This document shows positions 1 through 9,329 of a DNA stretch of 37,173 nucleotides, one piece after another (position 1 is the first letter of the stretch; the number at the start of each line of letters is the position of its first letter). The notes under the pieces were generated by a model, which saw nothing but the letters and a program-made list of their open reading frames with translations, did not search any database and had not been told where the DNA came from. The translations under genes and the position numbers were made by a program. The DNA comes from Comamonadaceae bacterium (GTDB lineage Bacteria; Pseudomonadota; Gammaproteobacteria; Burkholderiales; Burkholderiaceae_C): the NCBI GenBank assembly GCA_947450645.1, contig CANFWH010000021.1, positions 1 through 37,173 of the forward strand, in the 5' to 3' direction.

Positions 1-89
1 AAATCGTCAGCGGCCTTGCTGAAGGCGAAAAAATTGCCAAGGATAAAGCGCTTTTCCTCAGTAATTTGTTGGCGATTACGCTGAATTAA
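1..89 (+). CDS. RND efflux periplasmic adaptor subunit, C-terminal fragment (cut by window edge)
   Basis: The first complete codon is at base 3 and the frame runs to a TAA at 87-89, giving 28 residues that begin IVSGLAEGEKIAKDKA. A Gly-Leu-x-x-Gly-Glu-x-(I/V) segment near the C terminus is typical of the last strand of HlyD/CusB-type membrane fusion proteins. The gene sits 31 bp upstream of a heavy-metal-type RND pump in the same orientation, which is the usual adaptor-pump order. The call rests on a short tail plus context; the rest of the protein lies outside the window. Confidence 0.6.
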   Translation, partial: IVSGLAEGEKIAKDKALFLSNLLAITLN

Positions 90-120
90 TTGCCAGAGCC
101 ACATCTACTGAGATTCCATC

Positions 121-3100
121 ATGTTTAGATCAATTTTGGCGTTTGTCCTCACGCGCCGCCCCATCGTGTTACTTGGGTTACTGGCTTTTTTAGCTGCAGG
201 CTTGCTGGCTTTTTTCAAACTGAATGTCGAGGCTTACCCCAATCCTGCGCCCGTGATTTTGGAAATTACCGCCCAAGTCCCAGGCTTGTCTGCCGAAGAA
301 ATGGAGCGCTATTACACCCGTCCCATGGAGATTGGTCTTGCGACAACGCTTGGTGTTGACAACATACGCTCAACTTCGTTTTATGGACTTTCCTTTGTCC
401 GCGTCACCTTTAAATACGGAGTGGACTACGTTCCTGCGCTAACTCAAACCGCGCTGAACTTACAGCAAAACGTTAATCTTCCTAACAACGTACAGCCGCA
501 GATTCAAGCCTCTAGTTTGGTCGGAGAAATTTTGCGCTATGAAGTCAAAGGTCCGCCGTCCTATAGCCTGACTGACCTTCGCGGTATCCAAGATTGGATT
601 ATCCAAAGGCGTTTGCTGTCAGTCTCTGGCGTGGCGCAAGTGGTGACTTGGGGCGGCACGACTAAAGAATACCATGTGGAAGTCAATCCACAAAAGCTCG
701 AGAGTTACGGAATTCCACTACAACAAGTTCTGACTGCTGTTGGCAATGCCAATAGCAATGTGGGCGGGCGCACAGTGAGTGTGGGTGAGCAATCGGTCAA
801 CATTCGCGGTCTTGGGCTTGTGCGAGACATTGATGATGTGGGCAACATTGTGCTCGCACAGCAAAATGGCCTACCCGTGATGGTTAAGGACGTCGGTACG
901 GTGAGCCTTGGCTCTGTACCACGACTTGGCGAAGCGGGACGTGATGAGCATAACGACGTGGTGACGGGCATTGTGGTGATGAACCGCACGATGCAAACCA
1001 AGGACGTGATTGCGCGCGTAGAAAAAGCCGTCGCCAATCTGAATAGTGATGGCAGCTTACCGCAAGGTGTCAAGCTCGCTCCTTACTACGATCGCTCATC
1101 GTTGGTGAATGTTACAACGCACACCGTCATTCACAATTTGATTTTTGGTTGCTTGCTGGTGTTTTTGATCCAATGGCTATTTTTGGGAGATTTGCGTAGC
1201 GCCATTATTGTCAGCGTCAACATTCCATTTGCCCTGCTTTTTAGCGTAATGATGCTCGTGCTATCCAACGAGTCAGCTAACCTCCTCTCGCTCGGAGCCG
1301 TGGACTTTGGCATCATCGTGGACTCCGCTGTGATCTTGGTCGAGAATGTTTTTCGTAACTTTCAAAAATCACCACGTGAGCGCGTGAATGCGCTGCGCGC
1401 AATGGCGCACGGTCCTCTTGGTGTGATTACCGATCCCGCTATGGGCTGGACGCAGCGACTACGCATCATTTTTATGAGCGCATTGCAAGTCGATAGTGCC
1501 GTCTTATTCTCTACGGTCATTACCATCGCCGCATTCTCGCCACTCTTCTTGATGACAGGTGTGGAGGGACAGATTTTTGGCCCTATGGCACGCACCTACG
1601 GCTATGCACTCGCAGGTGCGTTGTTGGCCACTTTCACCATTACGCCCGTGCTAGCTGCGTATTTGTTGCCACGTCGCATCGAAGAAAAAGAAACCAAAAT
1701 CGTTGAAAAATTGCGTCATTACTACGAACCCGCGTTGCGCTGGACGCTCAAAAACACGCGTGTCGTGATCGCCTGTGGTGGTGGTTTTATTGTGATTGCC
1801 ATGTTGCTAGTCACTCAGCTGGGTAGTGAGTTTTTGCCTGCATTAGAGGAAGGTAATCTATGGATTCGCGCGTCCATGCCGCCAACTATTTCCTTAGAAG
1901 CAGGCACAGCAAAAGCCAACCGTATGCGGGAAATCATCAAGGCTTATCCTGAAGTCACGACCGTGGTTTCGCAGCACGGCAGGCCTGACGATGGCAGCGA
2001 TGCCTCAGGCTTTAACAACGTTGAACTCTTTGCACCGCTGCGTCCATTTGAAGAATGGCCAGCAGACATGACGAAAGAAAAATTGGTCAGTGAATTGCAA
2101 GCTAAATTCGCTAACGAATTTCCTGGCATTGGATTCAACTTCTCACAGTACATCCAAGACAACGTTGAAGAAGGTTTGTCTGGCGTGAAAGGTGCTAATT
2201 CGGTCAAAATTGTGGGGGCAGATTTACCGACACTTGAAAAATTGGCAACGCAAGTGGCAAGTACCATGTCTAAAATTAATGGCGTTGCTGATCTGGGTAT
2301 TTTTAATATCCTGGGGCAACCCAATCTCAATATCCAAATAGACCGAGCCAAGGCTGCAAGGTATGGCCTGAACACGGGCGACGTCAATGCCGTGATCCAA
2401 GCCGCAATGGGCGGTACGGTTGTCACAATGGTCTTGGAGGGCGATCGCCAATACGGCCTCTCGGTGCGTTACGCCGCTGGCAATCGAATCGACATTCAAA
2501 ACGTTCGTGACTTGCGCATTGGTTACACCACCACGGGCACGGGCGGTGGCGCAACCAGCTATATCCCACTGCGCGACATTGCCACCATTACGCTGGATAC
2601 GGGTGCGACCTACATTTATCACGACAAAAATGAGCGTTACATACCCATTAAATTTAGTGTGCGTGGTCGCGACCTTGGCAGCACAGTGAGTGAAATTCAA
2701 GAGCGCATTGGCAAAGAGATCAAATTGCCCGAGGGTTATCGTATTTTGTACGCAGGTGAGTTCGAAGAGTTGCAGGCAGCCAAATCGCGCATGGCGATCT
2801 TGATACCGATGGCTTGCGTACTTATCCTCGTACTGCTCTACGCGCTGTTCAGCAGTTTTGCCTACAGCATGCTCGCAGTTGCAGCCGTTCCATTTACGGT
2901 TGCAAGTGGCGTCCTTGCGCTCTATCTCTCGGGACAAGTTCTCAGTATTTCAGCGGTGATTGGTTTCGTCTCATTGCTCGGGGTCTCGGTCATGGATGGC
3001 ATTTTGATTTTGAGTTATTTCAGAGAGCTTCAGCTATTGGGTCAAACTGCCGAGGAAGCCATTGAAAACGCCTACCTTCATCGGATGCGTCCACTTTTAA

Positions 3101-3321
3101 TGACGGCGCTGTCCGCTTGCATTGGACTCTTACCCGCAGCACTCAGCCACGGCATTGGAAGCCAAGTTCAGCGTCCTTTGGCCACCGTAGTGGTGGGCGG
3201 TATGTTGCTGGGTCCTGTATTCATGCTGCTGGTCTTGCCAGCGCTGCGACTCACGATTTTGAAGCGCGTGAAGATAAACAAGCGCCGCATGGGACTGGGC
3301 GGCGATGGAGTGCCTACATGA
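121..3321 (+). CDS. CusA/CzcA-type heavy-metal RND efflux pump (HME family)
   Basis: This 1066-residue protein is an inner-membrane proton-driven RND pump of standard length. The N-terminal membrane helix (about residues 10-32) leads to a periplasmic porter domain, and the duplicated half begins near residue 545. The fourth-helix motif reads D395-F-G-I-I-V-D401-x6-E408, the D/D/E pattern of CzcA/CusA rather than the DD pair of drug pumps, so export of a divalent or monovalent metal is inferred. The porter segment GRPDDGSDASGFNN (about 620-633) also fits HME pumps. An unusually long cytoplasmic stretch rich in basic and hydrophobic residues lies between helices 4 and 5 (about 415-460). The downstream outer-membrane gene overlaps it in an ATGA junction, so pump and channel are probably co-translated. 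The metal cannot be read from sequence alone. Confidence 0.88.
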   Translation: MFRSILAFVLTRRPIVLLGLLAFLAAGLLAFFKLNVEAYPNPAPVILEITAQVPGLSAEEMERYYTRPMEIGLATTLGVDNIRSTSFYGLSFVRVTFKYGVDYVPALTQTALNLQQNVNLPNNVQPQIQASSLVGEILRYEVKGPPSYSLTDLRGIQDWIIQRRLLSVSGVAQVVTWGGTTKEYHVEVNPQKLESYGIPLQQVLTAVGNANSNVGGRTVSVGEQSVNIRGLGLVRDIDDVGNIVLAQQNGLPVMVKDVGTVSLGSVPRLGEAGRDEHNDVVTGIVVMNRTMQTKDVIARVEKAVANLNSDGSLPQGVKLAPYYDRSSLVNVTTHTVIHNLIFGCLLVFLIQWLFLGDLRSAIIVSVNIPFALLFSVMMLVLSNESANLLSLGAVDFGIIVDSAVILVENVFRNFQKSPRERVNALRAMAHGPLGVITDPAMGWTQRLRIIFMSALQVDSAVLFSTVITIAAFSPLFLMTGVEGQIFGPMARTYGYALAGALLATFTITPVLAAYLLPRRIEEKETKIVEKLRHYYEPALRWTLKNTRVVIACGGGFIVIAMLLVTQLGSEFLPALEEGNLWIRASMPPTISLEAGTAKANRMREIIKAYPEVTTVVSQHGRPDDGSDASGFNNVELFAPLRPFEEWPADMTKEKLVSELQAKFANEFPGIGFNFSQYIQDNVEEGLSGVKGANSVKIVGADLPTLEKLATQVASTMSKINGVADLGIFNILGQPNLNIQIDRAKAARYGLNTGDVNAVIQAAMGGTVVTMVLEGDRQYGLSVRYAAGNRIDIQNVRDLRIGYTTTGTGGGATSYIPLRDIATITLDTGATYIYHDKNERYIPIKFSVRGRDLGSTVSEIQERIGKEIKLPEGYRILYAGEFEELQAAKSRMAILIPMACVLILVLLYALFSSFAYSMLAVAAVPFTVASGVLALYLSGQVLSISAVIGFVSLLGVSVMDGILILSYFRELQLLGQTAEEAIENAYLHRMRPLLMTALSACIGLLPAALSHGIGSQVQRPLATVVVGGMLLGPVFMLLVLPALRLTILKRVKINKRRMGLGGDGVPT

Positions 3322-4787
3322 AATTCAACTTTCCGTTCACAAACTTTAGATTCACTCTGATTGCCGTGGCTGCTCTCGGCTGCTTGGGCCTATCGGCCTG
3401 CGGCTCTGTCGGTCCTGATTTCAAACGACCTGACGTGCCTGCCGTTGCAGCGCTCACCAGAAATGCCCCGCAAGCCACACCAGATAAGGCTTTCCCGAGT
3501 ACCGAAATGCATGATAAGTGGTGGCGGGCATACGGCTCGCCCCGTATCGATGCCTTGGTTGATTTGGCTTTGGCACACAACCCAAACCTTGATGCAGGCC
3601 TTGCCAACCTTAAAGCCGCACAAGAAAACGTGACGGCGCAGCGTGGATTTTTCTACCCCACGGTGTCCCTTGGTTACAACGGATCAAGGCAAAGCATTGG
3701 ACGAGCCCTCTCATCGCCATTGACGAGTGGCGCATCGCTCTACAACTTACACACTGCGGGCTTAAACGTAGGTTTTGTGCCCGATGTGTTTGGCGCTAAC
3801 AGAAGACAAGTGGAGTCTTTGCAAGCCACGGCCGACTCACAAAAATACCAACTTGATGCGCTGCGTATTACGTTAATCAGCAACGTAGTTGCTGCAGCTA
3901 TTCAAGAGCAGTTTTTGCTGGAGCAAGTGGACATCGTTCAAGAGGCTATCGCTGCCGCAGCTGAGCAGTTGAAGCAAGTCAAGATCTTGCTGGCTGCGGG
4001 TTATTCCAGCGGCCTTGATTCGGCACAACAAGAAACAACTTACGCGCAAACGCTGGCGCTCTTGCCGCCGCTCAAAAAACAACTGGAGCAAACACGCAAT
4101 CTCCTTGCAGTGCTGTGCGGCCAATTACCAGCAACGCCACTGCTGCAAGCCAATACGGATATGGCCTACCAGCCAATTAAACACTTGACGGTGTTGCCTC
4201 ATGTGTTGCCATCCGAGTTTGTAGCGCGTCGTCCCGACATTGCCGCGGCCGAAGAGCAACTCCACGCCAGCTTCGCTCAAATTGGCGTAGCGACAGGCAA
4301 CATGCTGCCTCAACTATCATTGTCTGCCAGCTTGGGTTATGCCAATGGGGGATTAGCGGGACTGCTCGCGCCAGGTAACCAAGCATGGGGATTGCTCGCA
4401 GGCATCACACAGCCGCTCTTTGCAGGCGGAACGCTCACCGCTCGCAAACGAGCGGCAGAAGCGGCAGCCCAAGGAGCAGCAGCGCAATATCAAAGTACGG
4501 TGCTGACGGCCTTTCAAAATGTAGCTGATACGCTTTATGCCGTGGAGGCAGATCAACAATCGTTAGAGGCTACAAAGGCTGTACAAGTTGCTACGCAACG
4601 CCAGTGGCAAATGACTAAGAATCAATTCGAGCAAGGCTATACCTCTCGCTTTGTATTGCTTGCCGCCCAGCAAACTTATCTGCAAGCCGAGGTGGCTAGA
4701 TCAGCGGCAGAGGCGTCGTATTTGGGCGATACCGTGTCGCTGTACCAATCCCTCGGCGGAGGCTGGCAAGCTAGTGTTAAACCATGA
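3318..4787 (+). CDS. NodT/OprM-family outer-membrane efflux lipoprotein (first copy)
   Basis: This 489-residue trimeric outer-membrane channel would be the exit duct of a tripartite RND system. The frame is open further upstream inside the pump gene, but the ATG at 3318 is preferred because it overlaps the pump stop codon (ATGA) and is followed by a lipoprotein signal peptide with lipobox LSAC, giving an acylated Cys28. The mature start PDFKRPDVP is typical of the family. Two coiled-coil-rich OEP repeats follow; the second contains the [14 protein letters not shown] segment characteristic of NodT. It probably serves the adjacent metal pump and could also serve other pumps in the cluster that lack their own channel. 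Confidence 0.9.
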   Translation: MKFNFPFTNFRFTLIAVAALGCLGLSACGSVGPDFKRPDVPAVAALTRNAPQATPDKAFPSTEMHDKWWRAYGSPRIDALVDLALAHNPNLDAGLANLKAAQENVTAQRGFFYPTVSLGYNGSRQSIGRALSSPLTSGASLYNLHTAGLNVGFVPDVFGANRRQVESLQATADSQKYQLDALRITLISNVVAAAIQEQFLLEQVDIVQEAIAAAAEQLKQVKILLAAGYSSGLDSAQQETTYAQTLALLPPLKKQLEQTRNLLAVLCGQLPATPLLQANTDMAYQPIKHLTVLPHVLPSEFVARRPDIAAAEEQLHASFAQIGVATGNMLPQLSLSASLGYANGGLAGLLAPGNQAWGLLAGITQPLFAGGTLTARKRAAEAAAQGAAAQYQSTVLTAFQNVADTLYAVEADQQSLEATKAVQVATQRQWQMTKNQFEQGYTSRFVLLAAQQTYLQAEVARSAAEASYLGDTVSLYQSLGGGWQASVKP

Positions 4788-4839
4788 TGCTAAATAGTTT
4801 TCTTCATAATAGTTCACATCAGGTTCCTACAATGGTGGA

Positions 4840-6255
4840 ATGAAAAAATCATTTATTGCATTCATTATTTCTAGCGTCGTTGTCGTGGGCGGCGGCGCTT
4901 GGTGGTACTCTAGATCGAACGACTCGGCGATGCCCAATAAGGCTGGTGCATCGCGTGCAGGTGGTGGTTTTGGCGGCATGGGCAATCGCACGCAGCCCGT
5001 CTCTGTCGCTGCTGTGCGCAAGCAAGATATCCGCATCGTTATCTCTGCGATTGGTAATGTCACGGCGCTCAATACCGCCGCGATTCACTCGCGCGTCGAT
5101 GGGCTGCTCACCAAGGTGACGTTTCTTGAGGGACAACAAGTCAAAGCTGGACAAGTGCTCGCGCAGATTGATCCAGCACCATTTCAAGTTGCGCTCGATT
5201 CGGCGCAAGCCACGCTTGCAAAGGATGTAGCGCAACTGAAAAATGCGCAGATGGATCTTGTTCGATATAAAGATTTGCTTGCGAAAGACTCGATTCAAAG
5301 CCAGCAAGTGGATACGCAAGATGCGCTGGTCAAACAAAACGCTGCAACAGTCAAGGCCGATCAAGCCGCCGTTGACACCGCCAAGATGCAATTAGGTTGG
5401 ACACAAATTACCGCACCGATTAGCGGCCGCCTTGGTCTGCGTTTGGTAGATACGGGTAACATGATTCACGCGTCCGACGCGAGCGGCCTTGTCAACATCA
5501 CGCAGACGCAACCGATTGCTGGGGTCTTTGCCGTGCCTGAAGCAAATCTCACGCAACTCATGCGTCAAATCAAAGTCAAAGCGCCATTGCAAGTGGAAGC
5601 GTGGGACAGAGAGCTCAAAAATAAACTCGCAACGGGCAAAATTTTGGCAACCGATAACGCGGTTGATCCCACCACCGGCACGATCAAAATAAAAGCCGCG
5701 TTTGCCAACGTTGACGATAGTTTGTTCCCTAATCAATTCGTCAATATCAAATTGCAAGTCGATACGATTAAAGACGCGATCACCGTGCCCACAAGCGCCA
5801 TCCAGCGTGGCTCGCAGGGCATTTATGTGTACGTGGTGGGTAGTGATTCTGCCGTTGCCGTGCGCCGAATCAAAATGGGCATCACCGATGGCGATTGGGT
5901 CGAAGTACAAAGCTTTGACGAGACGCAACTTGTGGTGGGAGATCAAGTCGTAATTGATGGCGCAGACCGCTTACGTGAAGGTGCAAAGGTCGAAGTGGTC
6001 GTACAACAAAAACAAGGCGGCGGTAAAGGCAATCGTGGCGGCGGCGATAAATCCAAAGCGCCTGCCGATGCGTCTGCAAAAGATACATCAAGCAAAACAC
6101 CCACAGCGCCTTCTGCTGCTCCATCACAGTCTGCCGACAGGCCACGCTGGATGGACTTCTTGCCGCCAAATACCTCGGCAGCTGATATAGAAAAAATAAA
6201 AAAAATGGAACCTGACGAGCGGCGTGATTACATCCGCAAGTTACGTCAGCAATGA
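4840..6255 (+). CDS. MdtA-like RND periplasmic adaptor with a long C-terminal tail
   Basis: This 471-residue HlyD-family membrane fusion protein would link inner-membrane pumps to an outer-membrane channel. A single N-terminal anchor (about residues 5-23) is followed by a Gly-rich linker. The lipoyl halves are at about 80-115 and 186-222, flanking an alpha-hairpin at 116-185, and beta-barrel and membrane-proximal domains run to about 388. Residues 391-435 form a Gly/Lys/Ala/Ser/Pro-rich low-complexity linker, ending in a compact charged segment that starts at [10 protein letters not shown] (about 434-471) and looks helical. That tail is longer than in E. coli MdtA-type adaptors. The gene overlaps the next pump by ATGA and heads a four-gene operon: adaptor, pump, pump, channel. 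Confidence 0.9.
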   Translation: MKKSFIAFIISSVVVVGGGAWWYSRSNDSAMPNKAGASRAGGGFGGMGNRTQPVSVAAVRKQDIRIVISAIGNVTALNTAAIHSRVDGLLTKVTFLEGQQVKAGQVLAQIDPAPFQVALDSAQATLAKDVAQLKNAQMDLVRYKDLLAKDSIQSQQVDTQDALVKQNAATVKADQAAVDTAKMQLGWTQITAPISGRLGLRLVDTGNMIHASDASGLVNITQTQPIAGVFAVPEANLTQLMRQIKVKAPLQVEAWDRELKNKLATGKILATDNAVDPTTGTIKIKAAFANVDDSLFPNQFVNIKLQVDTIKDAITVPTSAIQRGSQGIYVYVVGSDSAVAVRRIKMGITDGDWVEVQSFDETQLVVGDQVVIDGADRLREGAKVEVVVQQKQGGGKGNRGGGDKSKAPADASAKDTSSKTPTAPSAAPSQSADRPRWMDFLPPNTSAADIEKIKKMEPDERRDYIRKLRQQ

Positions 6256-9200
6256 ACCTCTCGCGCCTCTTTATCCTTCGTCCTATTGCTACGTCACTGC
6301 TGATGCTGGCGGTGCTGATTGCAGGCACGCTTGCGTATCGGCTCTTGCCTGTGTCCGCGCTGCCTGAAGTGGACTACCCCACGATTCAAGTCACCACGCT
6401 TTACCCTGGTGCGAGTCCAACGGTGATGACCTCTGCGGTGACCGCACCGCTTGAGCGCCAGTTTGGGCAGATGCCAGGACTTGATCAAATGTCATCTTCT
6501 AGTTCGGGCGGCGCATCACTCATTACGCTGCGCTTTTCGTTGGCAACTTCGCTTGATGTGGCGGAGCAGCAAGTGCAAGCTGCCATCAATGCAGGTAGTA
6601 ATTTATTGCCCAGCGACTTGCCTATGCCGCCTGTCTACAGCAAGGTTAATCCTGCGGATGCGCCTGTGCTCACACTCGCCATTACTTCGCCGTCGCTGCC
6701 GATTCAAAAGGTCAACGACCTTGTTGAAAATAGGCTTGCACAGCGCATTTCGCAAGTGCCCGGTGTGGGTTTAGTCTCGATTGCTGGTGGTCGCCGCCCT
6801 GCTGTGCGCATTCAAGCCAACTCGGGCGCGCTCGCAGCGTATGGCATGTCGCTGGAGGACATTCGCACCGCCATTACCGCCGCTAATGTCAACCAAGCTA
6901 AGGGCAGTTTTGATGGCCCTACGAGGGCGTCCACGATTGACGCGAACGATCAACTGCGTAGCGCGGCAGAGTACACCTCGCTCATCATTGGCTATAAAAA
7001 TGGCAATCCGATTCGTCTGCAAGACGTGGCCGTTATCGTCGATGGAGTAGAGAACACGCGCATCGCCGCATGGGCGAACAACGTGCCTGGTGTGATCCTC
7101 AACATCCAGCGCCAGCCTGGTGCGAATGTGATTGAGACAGTGGATCGTATTAAAAAATTGTTGCCCCAATTGCAAGTGGCCTTGCCCGCGTCACTCGACG
7201 TGCAGGTGCTCACGGATCGCACGGTCACGATTCGCAGTTCGGTGCGCGACGTGCAGTTTGAACTCTTGCTGGCGATTGCTTTAGTCGTGATGGTGATCTT
7301 TTTGTTTCTGCGTAGCGCCTCGGCCACGCTCATCCCAAGCCTAGCCGTGCCTTTGTCGCTAGTCGGTACGTTTGGCGTGATGTACTTGGTGGGCTTTTCT
7401 ATCAACAATCTCACACTCATGGCGCTCACCATTGCAACAGGCTTCGTGGTGGACGATGCTATCGTCGTGGTCGAGAACATCGCGCGGTATGTCGAAGCGG
7501 GCGACTCGCCGCTAGAGGCCGCGCTTAAAGGTTCCAAGCAAATTGGATTCACCATTATTTCTCTCACCGTGTCGCTCATTGCCGTGCTGATTCCTCTACT
7601 CTTTATGGGCGATGTGGTGGGTCGTTTATTCCATGAATTTGCCATCACGCTAGCGGTGTCGATTTTGATTTCCGCCGTGGTTTCGCTCACACTCACGCCC
7701 ATGCTCTGCGCGCGATTGCTTAAGCACACACCCGAGGAATCACACGGCAAGCTCTATCAATTGGTGGGACGGTTTTTTGAGCGCCTGATTGCAGGCTACG
7801 GACGAATGCTCAACATCGTGCTAGATCACGAACGCACGACCCTCTTGGTGTTTGCGGGCACGCTGCTCTTTACGGCAGGGCTATATCTGATCGTGCCCAA
7901 AGGCTTTTTCCCCGTGCAAGATACGGGCGTGTTGCAAGCCATTACAGACGGCCCGCAGTCGATTTCTTTTGCGGCGATGGGCGAGCGCCAACAGGAACTG
8001 GCCGCCGAGATTTTGAAAGACCCTGCTGTTGAAAGTCTCTCGTCATTCATTGGTGTGGACGGCGCAAATGCAACGCTCAATGCAGGTCGAATGCTGATTA
8101 ACCTCAAACCCAAAGAGCAGCGTGATGCACCCTTGCAGGCCATCATTGACCGACTCACCAACGCATCGCTGCGCGTGCCAGGCATGGATTTGTATTTGCA
8201 GCCCGTGCAAGATTTGACGATTGAAGATCGCATTTCGCGCACGCAATATCAGTTCAGCATGTCGTCCTCCAGCAGCAGCGATTTAAACGCATCGGCTACG
8301 GAGTTGGTCAAGCGTTTGCGAGCCAACCCCAAGCTTGCCGATGTAGCCAGCGACCAGCAAGATAATGGCCTGCAAGCCTACGTCAACATTGACCGTGACG
8401 CGGCAGGACGACTTGGCGTGACCGTTGCCGCCATCGATGCGATTTTGTATGACGCGTTCGGACAGCGCCTGATCTCCACGCTCTACACGCAGTCCAACCA
8501 ATACCGCGTGGTGCTGGAAGTGCCGCCCGAAAAGAAGCTCGGACCTGAATCGTTAGCTGATTTGTATGTGCCATCCAGTAATGGCAAGCCCATCCCAATG
8601 ACCTCGGTCGCGCGCGTGGAAGAGCGCGCGACCGCATTGGCAGTGAATCACGAAGGGCAATTGCCTTCCGTCACGATCTCGTTCAACCCCGCGCCAGGCG
8701 TGGCTTTGGGCGATGCGGTTGAAGCGATCAAACATGAAGAAGCAGCGCTGAATATGCCACTCTCGATTGAGACCAACTTTCAAGGGGCAGCACTCGCGTT
8801 TCAGGCCTCGCTAGTCAGCACATTACTTTTGATACTGGCAGCCGTCGTCACCATGTACATCGTGCTCGGCGTGCTCTACGAGAGTTACATCCACCCGATT
8901 ACGATTCTGTCGACCCTGCCCTCGGCAGGCGTAGGGGCTTTGTTGGCACTGATTGTGTTCAGATTAGACCTTGGCATCATCGCCATCATTGGGATTATTT
9001 TGCTGATTGGCATCGTCAAAAAGAACGCCATCATGATGATTGACTTCGCACTTGAGGCCGAGCGCGAACAAGGGCTCGCACCTCGCGAAGCCATATTCCA
9101 AGCGTGTTTGCTGCGTTTTCGCCCGATTTTGATGACGACAATGGCGGCGCTGCTTGGTGCACTCCCGTTGATGCTGGGAACAGGTGTTGGCTCGGAGCTG

Positions 9201-9326
9201 CGCCATCCACTGGGTGTGACGATGGTCGGTGGCTTGATGGTCAGTCAGCTCATCACCCTGTTTACTACGCCTGTGATTTATTTGGTGTTTGCGCGGTGGC
9301 TGGCAAAGCGCAAACTTGGCGCGTAA
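6252..9326 (+). CDS. MdtB-like RND multidrug efflux pump (HAE1 type)
   Basis: This 1024-residue inner-membrane drug/proton antiporter begins with the RND signature [17 protein letters not shown]. The fourth-helix sequence [14 protein letters not shown] carries D401-D402, equivalent to the proton-relay Asp pair of AcrB (D407/D408). The helix-10 motif [14 protein letters not shown] is intact. The porter domain contains VNPADAPVL, typical of the MdtB/MdtC branch. It overlaps the adaptor upstream by 4 bases and is 3 bases from a second, different RND pump. Two pumps sharing one adaptor is the MdtABC arrangement, in which MdtB and MdtC form a heteromultimer, so the same assembly is inferred here. 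Confidence 0.9.
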   Translation: MNLSRLFILRPIATSLLMLAVLIAGTLAYRLLPVSALPEVDYPTIQVTTLYPGASPTVMTSAVTAPLERQFGQMPGLDQMSSSSSGGASLITLRFSLATSLDVAEQQVQAAINAGSNLLPSDLPMPPVYSKVNPADAPVLTLAITSPSLPIQKVNDLVENRLAQRISQVPGVGLVSIAGGRRPAVRIQANSGALAAYGMSLEDIRTAITAANVNQAKGSFDGPTRASTIDANDQLRSAAEYTSLIIGYKNGNPIRLQDVAVIVDGVENTRIAAWANNVPGVILNIQRQPGANVIETVDRIKKLLPQLQVALPASLDVQVLTDRTVTIRSSVRDVQFELLLAIALVVMVIFLFLRSASATLIPSLAVPLSLVGTFGVMYLVGFSINNLTLMALTIATGFVVDDAIVVVENIARYVEAGDSPLEAALKGSKQIGFTIISLTVSLIAVLIPLLFMGDVVGRLFHEFAITLAVSILISAVVSLTLTPMLCARLLKHTPEESHGKLYQLVGRFFERLIAGYGRMLNIVLDHERTTLLVFAGTLLFTAGLYLIVPKGFFPVQDTGVLQAITDGPQSISFAAMGERQQELAAEILKDPAVESLSSFIGVDGANATLNAGRMLINLKPKEQRDAPLQAIIDRLTNASLRVPGMDLYLQPVQDLTIEDRISRTQYQFSMSSSSSSDLNASATELVKRLRANPKLADVASDQQDNGLQAYVNIDRDAAGRLGVTVAAIDAILYDAFGQRLISTLYTQSNQYRVVLEVPPEKKLGPESLADLYVPSSNGKPIPMTSVARVEERATALAVNHEGQLPSVTISFNPAPGVALGDAVEAIKHEEAALNMPLSIETNFQGAALAFQASLVSTLLLILAAVVTMYIVLGVLYESYIHPITILSTLPSAGVGALLALIVFRLDLGIIAIIGIILLIGIVKKNAIMMIDFALEAEREQGLAPREAIFQACLLRFRPILMTTMAALLGALPLMLGTGVGSELRHPLGVTMVGGLMVSQLITLFTTPVIYLVFARWLAKRKLGA

Positions 9327-9329
9327 GCC

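Noticed and set aside
2224-2937. 237-residue open frame on the minus strand inside the heavy-metal-type pump gene
   Set aside because: It is antisense to a clear pump, with Cys/His-rich unordered composition, no ribosome site and no recognisable domain.
3117-3317. Upstream extension of the first NodT-type gene
   Set aside because: It would encode 67 residues overlapping the pump and would bury the lipoprotein signal peptide. The ATG at 3318 gives a proper lipobox protein.
4788-4839. Search for a terminator or operator between the first NodT-type gene and the MdtA-like adaptor
   Set aside because: The 52 bases hold no convincing stem-loop and no GTAAA repeat. The two pump operons may be partly co-transcribed.
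6992-7750. 252-residue minus-strand frame within the MdtB-like pump
   Set aside because: Ser/Thr/Arg-rich shadow of membrane-helix codons on the other strand. Similar shadows occur at the same place in the other RND genes.
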